Source: Cardiocondyla obscurior (taxonomy: Eukaryota > Arthropoda > Insecta > Hymenoptera > Formicidae). Taken from it: a stretch of 64,000 nt of DNA. Below are positions 11,601 to 23,542 of the stretch, piece by piece. Under the pieces are notes generated by a model, which had not been told where the DNA came from, made no database searches, and saw only the letters and a program-made list of their open reading frames with translations. Where the stretch lies: the NCBI RefSeq assembly GCF_019399895.1, contig NC_091868.1, positions 1,598,499 to 1,662,498 on the forward strand. The letters are read 5' to 3'. The translations under genes and the position numbers were made by a program. Positions within the stretch are counted from its first letter, which is position 1; every line of letters starts with the position of its first letter.

Positions 11601-14600
11601 GCAAAAAGCAGTTTGCATTTGCAGCAGGAAATTGAAGTAGAAAGAGCAAGACCCGGCGGGATTGCAAAGAGAAGGAATAAAAAGTTATTTTAGAGTTCTC
11701 AGAAGCAAATGCACTCCGCGCAGAGGCAAGCGCGGAGATTAAAGGAAAAAGACGTTGCCGTTAACGCCGATAACGATAACGAGCTATGCCAATATTGATT
11801 GACTAAACCGTGTAAAGTCATTGTACGGCCGTAGCATGCATTTATGCATGAGAAAGTATTTCGATAAATTTTCTTAATTGAATATCCGTATTCATTGAGC
11901 GACGATCGTCCCTAATTACTCCAAATGGCATTAGCGTTATTATGTTATTTTCCCGTTCGTTGCCCAGCGGAACGACACGTTCACCCCTGTTAGTTAACCC
12001 GCAAGACCGCAATAGATCGCTTTAAATTAATTCATATTTGTCAATTTATCGTGCGGCTCGAGAAACAGCCGCCACTCCACGTCCCCGTGATTTGAATACA
12101 TCCGCTAGGATTTCCCCATCTCGGTGACAACTCCGTTGTGCTCTTTGTTCAAATAATCGATTTTTCCTTTTCTCAATACGCGAACGAAGGCCCTTTAAAT
12201 TATTCGCTCGCAATCTGACTCCGGTTATACTCTTTCTCCTCCGTTGATGACAACTATAAGTGATGGCAGGAAAAATAACTAAATGATTAAGGAAGCTAGC
12301 GTTCGCAGACGTATCGTTACTTGACGGGATTTCAACGAGGCATCATTCGTTAATGTTCTTCAATCCCAAATAGAATTCCGTAAGAACGTCAATGGTGAAG
12401 AGACTCTCACGCGAGAATCGTCAGTTTTGTCATCGAATTAATAATTATTATGCGTGCGCCAACGTTTCGCTTTAAATAAATATTAAAACGCGAAGATAAT
12501 AAGGTAATACAAAGTGTATAATATACCGGGGAAGGAAGAGCGTTCGTTTCACGTAAATTTATTTCATGGGAATTTAATATGCCATGAATATGAAAAAGTG
12601 ATTTCGAAGGTATCCGCGAAAAAGAGTAAAGTAAATCTATGCTTCACGGCGAACGGATCGATTTCGCTCGTGTCAAAGAAAATTGCACTAGATTGGCCCC
12701 GAATACGTTCCGAAAAAGACGCTAAATTCGTCAATTTGGCGTAGCGTGTATATAGTGTTAATTGGAAACGTGGCCGATAAACGAGAGATTTTCGAATCAT
12801 TAAATCGGCCAAACGGGACACGGGAGATCTATTTTAACCAAATTATGTACCGTATTTTTAGCGAAGCGCCCGCAGTAAATTCATCATTTATCATCGTTAA
12901 CAATTCATCCGTTCCAATTAATCCGGGGGCTAATTAATTATTACCGGAAACGCTGAAGCGTCAACGCTCCATCGAAGTGTATAAAAACCAGTCAATAACT
13001 TTTCGCGAGACAGAAATAAATTTTTATGAAATCCATAAAATAAACTTTTCTTCCTCTACGCCTAGCTACATATTTTTAAAACAATCGTAAGTTTAATCTC
13101 TCGTTACTACTGTATGCGCGTCCTTCTTAATTGCAAATGTTAATTTTACATTTCGCGCAAAAATTAATGGCAAAGAGAAGTTTGACTGCAATCTCGGCAA
13201 AAACCCTTTTTTTTTTTTCGCGCCATACATTTTCCTTGCAGATTCACGTTGCGTGCGATATTATCAGTTTTGCGTTTCTCTCATTACAGCAATTTTCCTA
13301 CAGTAACAAATGATTAGAAAGTGCAATGCGAAAATGATCGACGTTCGTGCCCTTCTCTTTCTCGCGCGGCGAAACAAACGCGCGACACTCGTTATAAGAC
13401 GAGAACTTTGCCGCGACGTGACAAACTGTTATCGCCCTCGCGTAAAACGAACTGGGTGACAAAATCGCAATGTTCCCAAGAAGATAAAAGCGAACTCCGT
13501 AACGTGACGCGCCGCGCCGCAATATCGCCGCCTATATAAATTTATAATCCAAAAGTACGCGATACGACGTTACTCGTTATTAACGCAGAAGTAATTAAAC
13601 ATACCGTACCGCGACACGGGGATATCGATCTCGTCCGCGAAGTTGTGTTAAACGATGCAGACACCGAACTGCCAATTTGGGGTATGCGGGAGCATTTATC
13701 AAAGCTCGTGATAAGGCTCATTTCTGCGAAGACATCAATTAAGCGCTATTCGAGGTTTTCCAGGCCATAAAACGCAGCATATAGGATCGCAGCGGTATTA
13801 AAGCGTCGAAAGAGCCAATTTCGACGCATAGGGGCATTTCTGTCTAACGAGCGTTCGTTAAAGTTAGCAAGGATTTAACCGATTCTCTCGGCTCTCTCCG
13901 GTTATACATTTAGAAAAGGGGACGTGGAGTCGCTTAAACTTCACTTATCTTTAACTAGCGTTTATGGGAACGGCTCACGGGTCGATTCTACCAATGTCGG
14001 TCAGCACTTTTCTATCAATATCGATCCTGCAGTTTATCGCATCCTATATCTATATCGCAGTCGCTACAATTTAGAAGGAAATTGGTGAGGCCGCAATTGA
14101 TTTTGTGGAAGAGACCGTGGAAGCGAGCGCGAGGCTATCCCCCCGTTATTTTCAGACAATTGGCGAACTGTCGGTCGTCCGCGAAAGATTAACGGCGTTA
14201 ATGTCGCGCGATTGGAAAAACATTTCGTGCACCTGTAGCGTCGGGAATTTCATCGGGAATGACCGGGGGATGATGTACGCGCGGGATACATCAAGGGACG
14301 ATGGCCCGCAAATTTTCCAAATCCGAACAGCGTTTCTTCCGTTTGTGCGCGCGAACAGCGCGACTCTCATCCGATTAACTTCTAAAAACACGATGAAATG
14401 TTAAAATCCATTCATCCATTTGCATTTTGAATCACGGGGAATGTGTCCCGTTTTACGTGTAGTGCGAGATAACAGTTATTTGTGTAATGAAGAGGAATTG
14501 GTATTTAAAAATTGAATCTGTTTTTCTTTGTTTTTTTTTTCCCCGAAGGCGCTACGAATTTTAAGCTGAGCCCTTTCTTTCCCGGCGTTAAATTATCTTC

Positions 14601-15742
14601 GCCCGAATGACCGATGGATCCAAACGTATCCTCCTAATTATGGGAAATTCCGATGGTATTGCTTCATCAGTATGCACGCGTGTATCTACGCCGGGAACGA
14701 CGGTGGTAATGAGACCGTCGCGAATTACATGCAACGCGACCCGTCTAAATTGCACCACGCTCGCATACACGGCTCTTTTGACCTTTCATCCGCTTTTATC
14801 GTATGCAAAAACACCCAGGCCCTCGGTTCATGTATCGTGCCTAGCGGTAAATGCCGTCGTGACTATGATAGACGGTAACGTTGACTGAAAACCTTCGAAA
14901 ACTGAAAACGTAAAACACTAGATAGACACGAACGAAATTAAATAACATGTAAACGCGTATAAATATGTTACATTACATATGTTAGAGCAGTAACATATTA
15001 ATTAATGAGTCACCTGAAAAATTGGAAAAACCAGGTGGCTTCATTTTAATTTACTTTTCCAAGAACTAAAAATAATGTAATATTTCTTTTAACGCGGTAA
15101 TATAATTTGATTGTAGCTTTGGTCAACGTTTAAACATTAAAAAAAATACAATAAAATGTATGACTAATTTTTGTTAAAAGAAAGAAAAAAAAAAAAAAAA
15201 AAAACGAGTCTCTCTGGCTTTCGCTTGATCCTTCAATTAAACAGATACGCGTTCGGTTCTTACAAGCGCCTACAAGCTCTATCGATCGGAGGATCTCAAC
15301 CCAATCCTTAGGGAGTAGTTGCCAAGTTAATTCCAAGGCGGTTTCTCGATTCATTTCGTCCGAGGTGTTCGATAAGCCGAATACACGGGGGGGCGTCCAG
15401 GAATATCCGGCGCACATCTGCGCCACATAGCGAGCAGAGTTTCCCCGACCGGGATTATGCACGCGTGCTGCATCTCAAGCATGCGGATGAGTGCGAATAC
15501 GAATACAGATGCATTATTGATCATCGAAGATCGACAAAGGGAGACAGAGAGAGGGAGAGAAAGAGAAAGAGAGATACAGATTTGTGCGTGAAAAATAAAA
15601 TACAGATAAAGAAAGGCAGATATCAGAGAAAGACCGGAATTGAATCCAGTCGCTTCTGATTCTCAGAGCAAGTTCGTACCTTCAGCTTTTGGTCAATCTT
15701 CTCCTCGATCGGAGTGCTCATCTTCGTCGCGTTGATTCTCAT
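8603..15742 (-). CDS. Syn2: Gamma-syntrophin (PDZ/PH adaptor of the dystrophin complex)
   Basis: Ten coding exons: 15742-15680, 11300-11196, 11060-10865, 10359-10234, 10153-9992, 9918-9734, 9627-9469, 9361-9137, 9068-8865 and 8710-8603. They join to 1533 nt, 510 aa, in continuous phase; human SNTG1 is about 517 aa. The start is MRINATKMSTPIEEKIDQKL. Residues about 70-153 form the PDZ domain, with carboxylate loop GGLGLSIKGGAEH. PH sequence and the C-terminal syntrophin-unique region follow. WRYKFSQLRGSSDDGKS and the ending ELECSQLQNLLFCMHAFLTA identify the gamma rather than the alpha/beta class. Syntrophins bind dystrophin/dystrobrevin and recruit signalling proteins and channels at the membrane. 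Intron 1 is 4.4 kb. Shadow ORFs run through several introns. The gene symbol follows Drosophila usage. Confidence 0.92.
11301..15679 (-). other. Gamma-syntrophin intron 1
   Basis: This 4.4 kb intron is bounded by AAG|GTACGA and CTCGACAG. I found no recognisable coding sequence. It includes an octamer-like inverted repeat at 11835-11850 and a poly-A run at 15184-15204. Short ORFs on both strands overlap each other and have no family signature. Confidence 0.7.
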
Positions 15743-16700
15743 TATTCTCGCGAGCGATTAGTGAGGTGACGGCACCTTGGGCCCGGCGTAGCCTCGAGGA
15801 CTTAATCGGTTGTCGCTGGCCTCGACGTAGAGGCTGGTGACGGCCACCCCCGGTGACATCGGCAGGTGCCTTCCCGTCGGCGGCTTCCTGGTGAGTCACT
15901 CTTCGCGACGACGACGGCGACGTCCCTTCATGGCACGGGCTCTACCTGCGAGAAATAACCGCGCCGGACATTAGACAACGAAGTTAGACGCTCACCTTAG
16001 CTGGCGAAAGAAGGTTGGATTCGCGATCGGCCGGTTTTCAGTCTCCGCGAGTTCTCGCGCCGAACCTTTTCTAGGAAGCGGCCTCGAGAGCTCGGACGCC
16101 ACGATGCCGTGGGTTCGCGAGCGGAACGCACGGCATCGGAGCCACTCGGAAGAGGCCTGGAAACAGTCGAAACTCGCGACAGATAATTCCTGCCGGAGAA
16201 AGAATCGTTTCCCCCGAGGAAGTATGCCTAGTTTTCGAAGCCTCTCTTCGTGCTCTACCGTTATCGCTCCTCGGCAAACCTACCGGTTCGATCATTTCTC
16301 CCCAGAGCTCCCAAACGATCTTCGGGTTCAATCCCTCGGCTAGGCCGGAACGACGACCGCGGGAGCGAAGTGAACTGGTCCCGGGCGGCGAGATTGGGCG
16401 AAAGAAACCTCCCGTAGGCCCTTCCGACGTCTCGCAGTTCCTATCTAAGTGACGTGACCGAGTGGCCGGCGCGAACCGTGGCGGATGTGCGGCCCAGACG
16501 GCGGAAATAAGACGAGAAATGCTCTGAGAGAGCGGACGCGAAAAGCACCGAGCTGCTGCCGAGCTGCCGGCGCACACACGTATCGCGCGAACTGGCTCGC
16601 CAAGCTGGCTGAAAGTCGCGGCGGACGCGCATCGATTTACGCGGGGCACCGCGCATAAGCGGCACCCGCTCATGCGCGGACCGCGGCGCGGGCCCCCTTG
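15743..16700 (-). promoter_or_regulatory. Gamma-syntrophin leader and CpG-rich promoter
   Basis: Upstream of the start codon the leader reaches an acceptor at 15945 (TTTCTCGCAG). A donor at 15996 (CTAAG|GTGAGC) leaves a 50-nt intron. The leader carries an 11-codon upstream ORF (MKGRRRRRREE) starting near 15930. The 16.0-16.7 kb part is very CpG-rich and probably holds the TSS. Long ORFs here are open because of GC content and look like shadows. Confidence 0.45.
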
Positions 16701-18345
16701 TCGCGGAGGGTTTACGTCGCCCGGACTTCCCTTCCCCTTACCCTCTCACTCCCCTTCGCCATCGCGCCCTTTTCCTCGAATCGCGCGCGCACGCAGGAGG
16801 GATATTTCGGGACAATCAAATTTTCGCGAGATAACTCCGTTTTTAATTACGAACACGTTCTACCACACGTCCCTCGGCAGCACAATGCTCCGTTTTGTTA
16901 CCTCGAGGAGCGGGGAACGACGTCCTCCCGGATTCGAGGCAGAAATTGGATTCGTAAAGGGCGTCGGGACTGACTAAACGATCATTAAACTTTCAGGGCG
17001 AGAGCCGAATTATTACGTTAACGCGGAATAATTATACCGTTTGGCGGATACATGGAAAGATCCCCGCGCCGAGGGTGACGAATTATAATTACGAGCCTTC
17101 GCTTTGTACGATTCCGCTAGTTGAATCAATCGCCGATTAAGTTCGCCAGGGCTTGGTCGTCCCAAATCGTAAGAAAAGGGATTGATCGTCATCTCATCTT
17201 TAAGATATCTTGAGTTCGGTCCCAGATTTTATCCGACAATCGAGTAGCGGCACAGCGTCTCGAGTATCGTATTGATCTTTAACGTATCTTCTACTTTCTG
17301 TAAAATAATTTATTAAATAACGCAATTAATATATCGTACATCGCTTGGAGTTGTACCTATTCTGATCAAACTATATCTACAACATTGTAAACTTTCACAT
17401 ACATTTCGAAATAAAAGTCTCATTGCTATACAGATAATATATAAAATTATTGGTGTATAAAAAAATATTGTTATATTTAAAATAATTAATTATATGTACA
17501 TATATCTCTTTGCTTCGATTCCCCGCTATGTGTGCCAATAAAACGTCGTTTTGTAAGAGACGAGTCTTCGACACATTTTTAATATCACATATGTATATAT
17601 AGGCTATATTAATATCAAACATTTTCTGTATTTTAATCACTTGAATATTTTGTGACGCGATATTACATCAGGTATTATTGTTCATATTTATTGTTGAATA
17701 TCAACATTTGCTTTTAAATATTCTGAAACTTTTAATATTTTAAAAGATGTTTCACAGGATAATTTGATTATACATATATTATTTTTAAAATAAACGTAAA
17801 TAATAAAAATTTTATGGTAACACTTTACTCATGATTAAAAACAAATTGTCTACCTAAATTTAATCCTATTACTATTTCCTTTTCTGCCTTATTGATTACA
17901 TATGTTTTAAGTGTTTATACATTTACTTATATGACTTCCAAATGTGTCTATAAAGGCAGAATATTATCAAGTTTTCTTAAATATATTATGCTTATTTATA
18001 ACTTTTTTCATAAACAAAAAAAAGTCACCAATTTATTACAATTGATTCTTGTTCACTCTTGTTCATTAAAAAAAAAGAAAAAAAAGAAAGAACAAGTCAG
18101 TCAATTAATATTTTTAAATACATATTAAATAACAGCACAGTTTTTATATATAATAAACCTTTCTTCCAATGTGCAATCCTGCATATTCAGCAGGAAATAT
18201 GTGCAATGACAACATTCGCAATTTTTTAAAAACAAGTATGTACAATTTCCTATTATCATCTAAAGTATTCAGTACATATACACAGTAAGAAATGTATCCT
18301 GTAGATAAATCTAAATAAAATTGCATTTTCCTATTACGAAATAAT
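16701..18345. other. Intergenic, gamma-syntrophin promoter to carrier 3' end
   Basis: CpG-rich sequence grades into AT-rich sequence, with no supported gene. The part next to 18345 is the 3'UTR of the mitochondrial carrier; a minus-strand AATAAA at 18032-18037, about 310 nt past the stop, is the likely polyadenylation signal. Confidence 0.5.
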
Positions 18346-19306
18346 CTAAAAAATAATATTCTTCAAGAAATCATACGCCGCGTTAATCACACCCCAACTG
18401 ATAAAGGACCTCATGCAATTTAAGTGCACGCCCTTGTAAAAAGAAGTTAAACTTCGATTCCTAGAGACATATACCTCGCGAGTGACAGCCAGAAACTTCT
18501 CAAAGTCGCCGCCGATCTTCGTCTGCATGTGTATCTTGATTACGTTCATCGGATAGAACACCGTGCTGGTAAAGCCGCCAATCAAGGCGCCGCTGACAAA
18601 GTTCGTCAGCAGTGACTCTTGCTCGCCCAGCAGTACTTTCGATTGATCCCGCAGCGTGAAGAACATCAGGTTGGACAAACCGTTTCTATAAATTATAGGA
18701 ACCATGCCGCGATAACACTCCGTTATTCCATGATTTGTTAGCAGGTATCTAAACGCGTGGGATGTATTCTTAAACTTGCTGTAATACCGCCAATCTTGTA
18801 ATAGCGTTTGCACTCTCTCGAGTGGCATAAGAATAGCTTCCATTGTACCAGCTATATTTGCAGCTAATATTTTAGCAAGCATGACATTACCAGTTAATAG
18901 GCAAAGTCTCTGCTTGCATCCTTCATACATGCTAAACATCAGACTGAGAGAAAGAGTTTTTTGACATAAAGGTGGCAATATTCCACGATAAAGTAAACGT
19001 ACTCCCTCTTGTGATAATTGTCCAACTGCAGTATCCACTGGTACTCCTTCCAAAATCTGCATGTCATAATGCAAACATTTATATTAGCATATATATTTGA
19101 ATGTCTCTGTGCCATTTATATTTCATTTACATTATATAAAAAATTAAAACAAGACATACCTGTCTAAATATGATTTTGTTAATTGGAAAAGTGACAGTAA
19201 CATTGATAACAGCAGCTCCCCAACCACAAATAAATTCTTTAACATCATTATTGTTGATTCTTAGGACTGAATGGAACGAAATCTTCTCTGATGTAATGTT
19301 ACTCAT
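18346..19306 (-). CDS. SLC25A51: Mitochondrial NAD+ carrier, SLC25A51 family
   Basis: Two coding exons, 19306-19160 and 19056-18346, separated by a 103-nt intron, give 285 aa (human 297). The start is the ATG of MSNITSEKISFHSVL; a longer frame begins only with TTG. Three mitochondrial-carrier repeats are visible by their PX signatures: FPINKIIF (residues 40-47, degenerate), MPLERVQTLLQD (126-137) and YPMNVIKIHMQ (218-228). CGWGAAVINVTVTFP, LYRGILPPL and ECYRGMVPIIYRNGLSN match the SLC25A51/52 branch rather than other carriers. In mammals this protein imports NAD+ across the inner mitochondrial membrane. It shares a divergent promoter with NO66. Identity is secure at subfamily level; transport activity is inferred. 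Confidence 0.93.
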
Positions 19307-19868
19307 ATTAGTATAACTTTTACAAGCACTAAATACCTTCAAAAATAAATTCTAGAAGAATTGTTCTGATTCTAAATGTGCTTTATCATTCTTCAAGATT
19401 ACTGAATATTGTAAATTGGAGTAGGCATCCTTTATCTGAAAGAATAAAAGTAAAATAATGAATAATAAATATCTAAAACGTTCACTTTTTGCATGCATGT
19501 CAATTAACATATTTATAATTTTTTTAATATAATTAATACTTATGTATATTATAATTAAAAGCTACTTCAATACATACATATATAATATTTTCATTATGTA
19601 AATATCTATTATATGTAGATGTATCGCATATCTTGATTAAATTAAAAAGTATTATTTGATAAAAAAAATGTCCAACGCGATAAAAATTACAATAAAAATC
19701 ACGAATATTATATAACCTATTCACACGTATCCACGTACTTCCATTTACTTTCGATCTACGTATATTCACTTCGTCATTCAACCCATTTGAGACACTCGTA
19801 TTATTCGGAGATATTCCTCTCGACAACTCAACGCTACTCACGGCATTTTTTAAATTATGATTTTATCA
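19307..19868 (-). other. SLC25A51 leader with probable 5'UTR intron
   Basis: A consensus donor (GCC|GTGAGT) lies near 19838, and an acceptor after a pyrimidine tract (TTCTTTCAG) lies near 19436. Together they suggest a leader intron of about 400 nt. The first leader exon contains two tiny upstream ORFs (MALIENRSDKIII and a 2-codon one). A longer open frame across 19533-19841 has no ATG and looks intronic. Confidence 0.4.
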
Positions 19869-20095
19869 CTTCTGTTTTCAATCAACGCCATTTCTGTATC
19901 ACTTACTATAGAGTGCGTTCGAACGAGTTTGCCGGCCCATAATGTGCCAGAGTGCGATTGGCTTGAGTCATGACGTATCAACGTGGACTCGTTCTCGACC
20001 AGTCAACTAAGTAGCTAAGTTATCGACGAAGGTTCCTACATTCCCTACGACGGTGGCGACTCGTAGTAGATGTTCGCGGATTGAAAAACGGAAAA
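19869..20095. promoter_or_regulatory. Divergent promoter of SLC25A51 and NO66, with NO66 leader exon
   Basis: Fewer than 200 bp separate the two leaders. The interval holds an inverted CCAAT (ATTGG, 19957-19961) and a TGAGTCA AP-1 site fused to a TGACGTAT CRE-like site (19964-19978). The NO66 leader exon ends at 20095 (GAAAA|GTAAGT) and splices to 20399, five nt before the start codon. Confidence 0.55.
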
Positions 20096-20403
20096 GTAAG
20101 TAGCGATTTCTCGTGCTCACGTGGACGCATATTAAAAACAGAAGTGCATAAAAATTATTGTGTGCAACAGTAAAAAAGCACGTTGTAATTTTCCCGAAAA
20201 CTAAGGTTTTATAATAATTTATTTACTTAACTGGTTTAACAATTTTTTGTATTATTTTAATGTAACGTGCTATGATCTAACCTGCTTCTGACGGATTACT
20301 TTGACGAACGAGAAGCAACGAATTAAAATAATATTTTATGTATTAGAAATTCTACTGAGATGTTTTAAATTAATGCTAATGTTTGTTACGAATATTAGAT
20401 AAT

Positions 20404-22564
20404 ATGGAGCCAGTATCAGCCTTTGCAGCATACTCAAAGTGTAAAAACGCTAAAGAGTTGAACGAAAGGAAAAGGAAACGAAACTCGCAGAAAATTTCCA
20501 ATCAAAAGCGTAAAAAACAGAAAGCTGGGAAACAAACTGAAGGTGCAAATCTGCAGATACAACCTAAAGGTACCTTGATTACTATTGCAAAGAGTGACAG
20601 TGGTATTGTTATCAAGATTATTTAGTAATTAAAATGTCTATTTTTTGTTTGTTGCAGAAAAGATAAAATCCATAAAAAAATTAAATAATGCCAATAACAA
20701 AATAAAATTAAAAGGTAAGATAAATGACAGCCGAAATATACATAAAAAGTTAAAATTAAAAATCATGAAAAAGCAAAATAAGAAAGTTAAAAAGACTAAA
20801 AAAAAATCTACTCAGATAACTGGCACAATATTAAAAGAAAGGGTTGAAGACAGTGAGAACAATTCAAATGATATAAATTGTGTAAGTCATTTAAATAACA
20901 TAAGCAACGAAACAAATGAAGAATACCATAGTAATGGAAATCCTATTCAAGATAGTCAAGCATTATTCAGGTGGATATTGGATCCTATAGATATAGAAAC
21001 ATTTCTCAGGTAAATTGATATTTTAAAATTACATGTATTTTATATTACACATTAATATTTTTTCTTCTTTTATTTAAACCAGTAATTATTGGGAAAAGAC
21101 TCCAGTGTATGTGAAAAGGGATGTACATAATTATTATAAACATATTGTATCAACACCTTTATTAGATAAGATGTTGAGAACCAATCATATTCTATTCACT
21201 AAAAATATCGATATAACATCCTATTCTAATGGAGTAAGAGAGACTCACAATCCTCCCGGTCGTGCCTTGCCAAGCATTGTTTGGGATTATTATCAGAATA
21301 AATGTTCAGTGAGAATGTTAAATCCTCAAACATATATACCCATGATACACTCGTTAAATGGTAAGTAATATAATGTTAAAATAAAAAAATTTTGTTTTTT
21401 TTTTATTTTAATTTTTCTTACTTTTTGCAGCTACCCTCCAGGAATTCTTTGGATGCTTTGTCGGTGCCAATTTATATCTCACACCACCTAATAGTCAAGG
21501 TTTCGCACCACATTACGACGATGTAGAGGCATTTATATTGCAAATTGAGGGTCAAAAGAGGTGGAGGCTGTACCGTCCGCTTAATAAGAATGAGTATTTA
21601 CCGAGGTATTCTTCTAAGAATTTTGATCAGTCGGAAATTGGAAAGCCTATATTGGACACGATTGTTAAAGCTGGAGATTTGTTGTATCTACCGCGGGGAA
21701 CTATTCACCAAGGAATGACTGTTGACAATACTCATAGTTTGCATGTTACATTGAGCGTATATCAAAAAAATAGTTGGACTGATTTGCTTGAAAAAGTGCT
21801 TCCACAAGCTTTAAAAGAAGCTGCTGAAAATGATTGCCGTTTTCGTGAAGGACTACCTTTAGATTACTTGACATACGTTGGCGCTGCATATGACGCGAGT
21901 TCTCACAAAGATATTTTTAAGAATCGTGTTAAAAATTTAATTACTTTATTGTTAGAACATATTGATATTGATAACGCGGCTGACTTGATGGCCAAGAATC
22001 ATATTCATGATTTTCTGCCACCTTTCCTTTTTAAAAATGAACGAAAGTGTACGGTGGCGGAAGACGGTGAGATTATGACTAATAACGGACGTGTCCAAAA
22101 TCATGCAGAAATAACGCCTGAGACAAGGATACGATTGTTAAGACTGCATTGTATAAGGTGAGTTCCAACAAAAGTTAAATAATTTTAAGATGTGTTTAAA
22201 CTAAGAGTATAATAACTATTACTGTTTCAGATTAATAAAGGAAGATACATATAAGGTATATTATTCTACCGAAAATTCTAAAGAATTTCACGAATATGAG
22301 CCACAGTTTTTCGAAGTTGACGAGAAATTTATTCTTGGGATTAAGCAACTGATAAATTCCTATCCTGATTTTATATCTGTAAAAGAAGTGCAAATACAAA
22401 ATGAAGACGAAAAGGTAATAATAAATTATATATTGCTTGTGATATCTTAGAGAGATGTTGTGTGCGATTTAGCGATTAATGTACCTTCGAATGTGTTACA
22501 GATTCAAATAATGAAAGACCTTTGGGAAAAGGGTTTAATCTTAACGGAACATCCTTTATGCTGA
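20404..22564 (+). CDS. NO66: JmjC-domain oxygenase NO66 / RIOX1
   Basis: Six coding exons: 20404-20569, 20658-21009, 21083-21360, 21431-22157, 22231-22414 and 22502-22564. They join to 1770 nt, 589 aa, with all phases consistent; family members are about 640 aa. Residues about 20-115 are very Lys-rich, a likely nucleolar targeting region. Then FRWILDPIDIETFL and NYWEKTPVYV lead into the JmjC fold. The Fe(II) ligands are visible: His293 and Asp295 in FAPHYDDVEAF, and His358 in LPRGTIHQGM. The 65-residue spacing equals that in human NO66 (340/342/405). A winged-helix C-terminus follows. Family role: 2-oxoglutarate-dependent ribosomal-protein histidyl hydroxylase, with reported H3K4/K36 demethylase activity, in nucleolus and nucleoplasm. 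An AATAAA at 22664-22669 is the likely polyadenylation signal. Confidence 0.95.
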
Positions 22565-22663
22565 TATATAAATTCATATTTTTAGGAAAAGTAAAGAAGC
22601 CAAAAGCTAGAACTGTATACAAAGCTATTCATATACAAGTATGAAATATATATTTGCCCTGAA

Positions 22664-22718
22664 AATAAATTCTTAATTTTCTTTTTCATGAAGCTGATAC
22701 TAGCATTATATTTTTAAT
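22664..22718. terminator. Abutting polyadenylation signals of NO66 and MCFD2
   Basis: AATAAA on the plus strand at 22664-22669 serves NO66. ATTAAA on the minus strand at 22713-22718 lies 64 nt past the MCFD2 stop. The two convergent transcripts would end within a few tens of bases of each other or overlap. Confidence 0.5.
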
Positions 22719-22781
22719 CGTACGTCGTAATATTTATATAATTAAAGATCACTCTCGGTGATTTAAGGATTTATAAAAGTT

Positions 22782-23532
22782 TTAATTTGTTCCGATTCTG
22801 AGCTTATTTCGTTTTTCTTGCGCGACGTGATCTCTTTGTCTTCCCAGCACAAACTCGACATATTCTAAGTATCCGTCATTGTTTAAATCATCCTCTTCTA
22901 GTACTTTATCTATTAGTCCTAAAATATAACGAGCGTTCGACAATTTTATTCCATACCTACTTTAGCACGAAATGCCGTAGTACGTAAGTGTACATATAAC
23001 TTTTTTAAATGCTGAATCTTATTTAAACGTACCAACAATGAAGTCTGAATCCATTTGCATTTCGTCTTCTTCGTGCAAAGTATGTTGAAGAGCATGAAAA
23101 ATTTCTAATCCGTCTAACTTGGTATTATTGTCAATGTCGTGAATCCTAAAATAAAAAAAAACCAAGTTAGCAATACGCAATTGATTTTAATATACACGAA
23201 TAAATAAAGCAATTTTTATGTACTGAAAATAGTGGAACTCTATTTCTTGTTCAGTCATTTTCGAAAAGTCAAGTGTATCGGCCATGGCACCCATATCTTC
23301 CTGCAGATGTCTAAAAAAAAAATTAATTAGTGAGAAATTAAATTTATTTAGAAAATTAATTTGTTTAATCGTCTCACGTTGCATCGTGAAGAAGTTCGGC
23401 GTCTTGCGTCAATTTCACATCATTTTGCGGCGTGTAATGATGGTGGGACACGCTGCTTCTTGGATGATGGGGTCCACGAAAGTGGCCGGTCACTAGGCCG
23501 AGGTAAATGCTGATTAGGAATATCGTTCCCAT
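22782..23532 (-). CDS. MCFD2: MCFD2-like EF-hand secretory protein
   Basis: Four coding exons: 23532-23378, 23310-23224, 23145-23033 and 22918-22782, joining to 492 nt, 163 aa (human 146). MGTIFLISIYLGLVTG is a signal peptide. A His-rich linker follows (HHPRSSVSHHHY). Two canonical EF-hand loops are present: DIDNNTKLDGLE and DLNNDGYLEYVE, with acidic residues at positions 1, 3/5, 9 and 12. TEQEIEFHYFQIHDID matches the MCFD2 signature preceding the first loop. In mammals MCFD2 partners the lectin LMAN1/ERGIC-53 as an ER-to-Golgi cargo receptor and binds calcium. The C-terminal tail after the second EF hand (about 25 residues, Arg/Lys-rich) is longer than in the human protein. An acceptor (ATTGTTTCAG) ends just upstream of the ATG, so a non-coding first exon lies further upstream. 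Confidence 0.9.
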
Positions 23533-23542
23533 TTCGCTAACT

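Noticed and set aside
14588..14888. Overlapping ORFs on both strands inside syntrophin intron 1
   Set aside because: Mutually overlapping, no family signature, no splice support.
16300..16345. GGGTTCAATCCC resembling a tRNA B box
   Set aside because: No matching A box, acceptor stem or anticodon arm could be folded around it.
16071..16673. 200-codon minus ORF upstream of gamma-syntrophin
   Set aside because: Very CpG-rich, both strands open, no domain; better read as promoter/leader.
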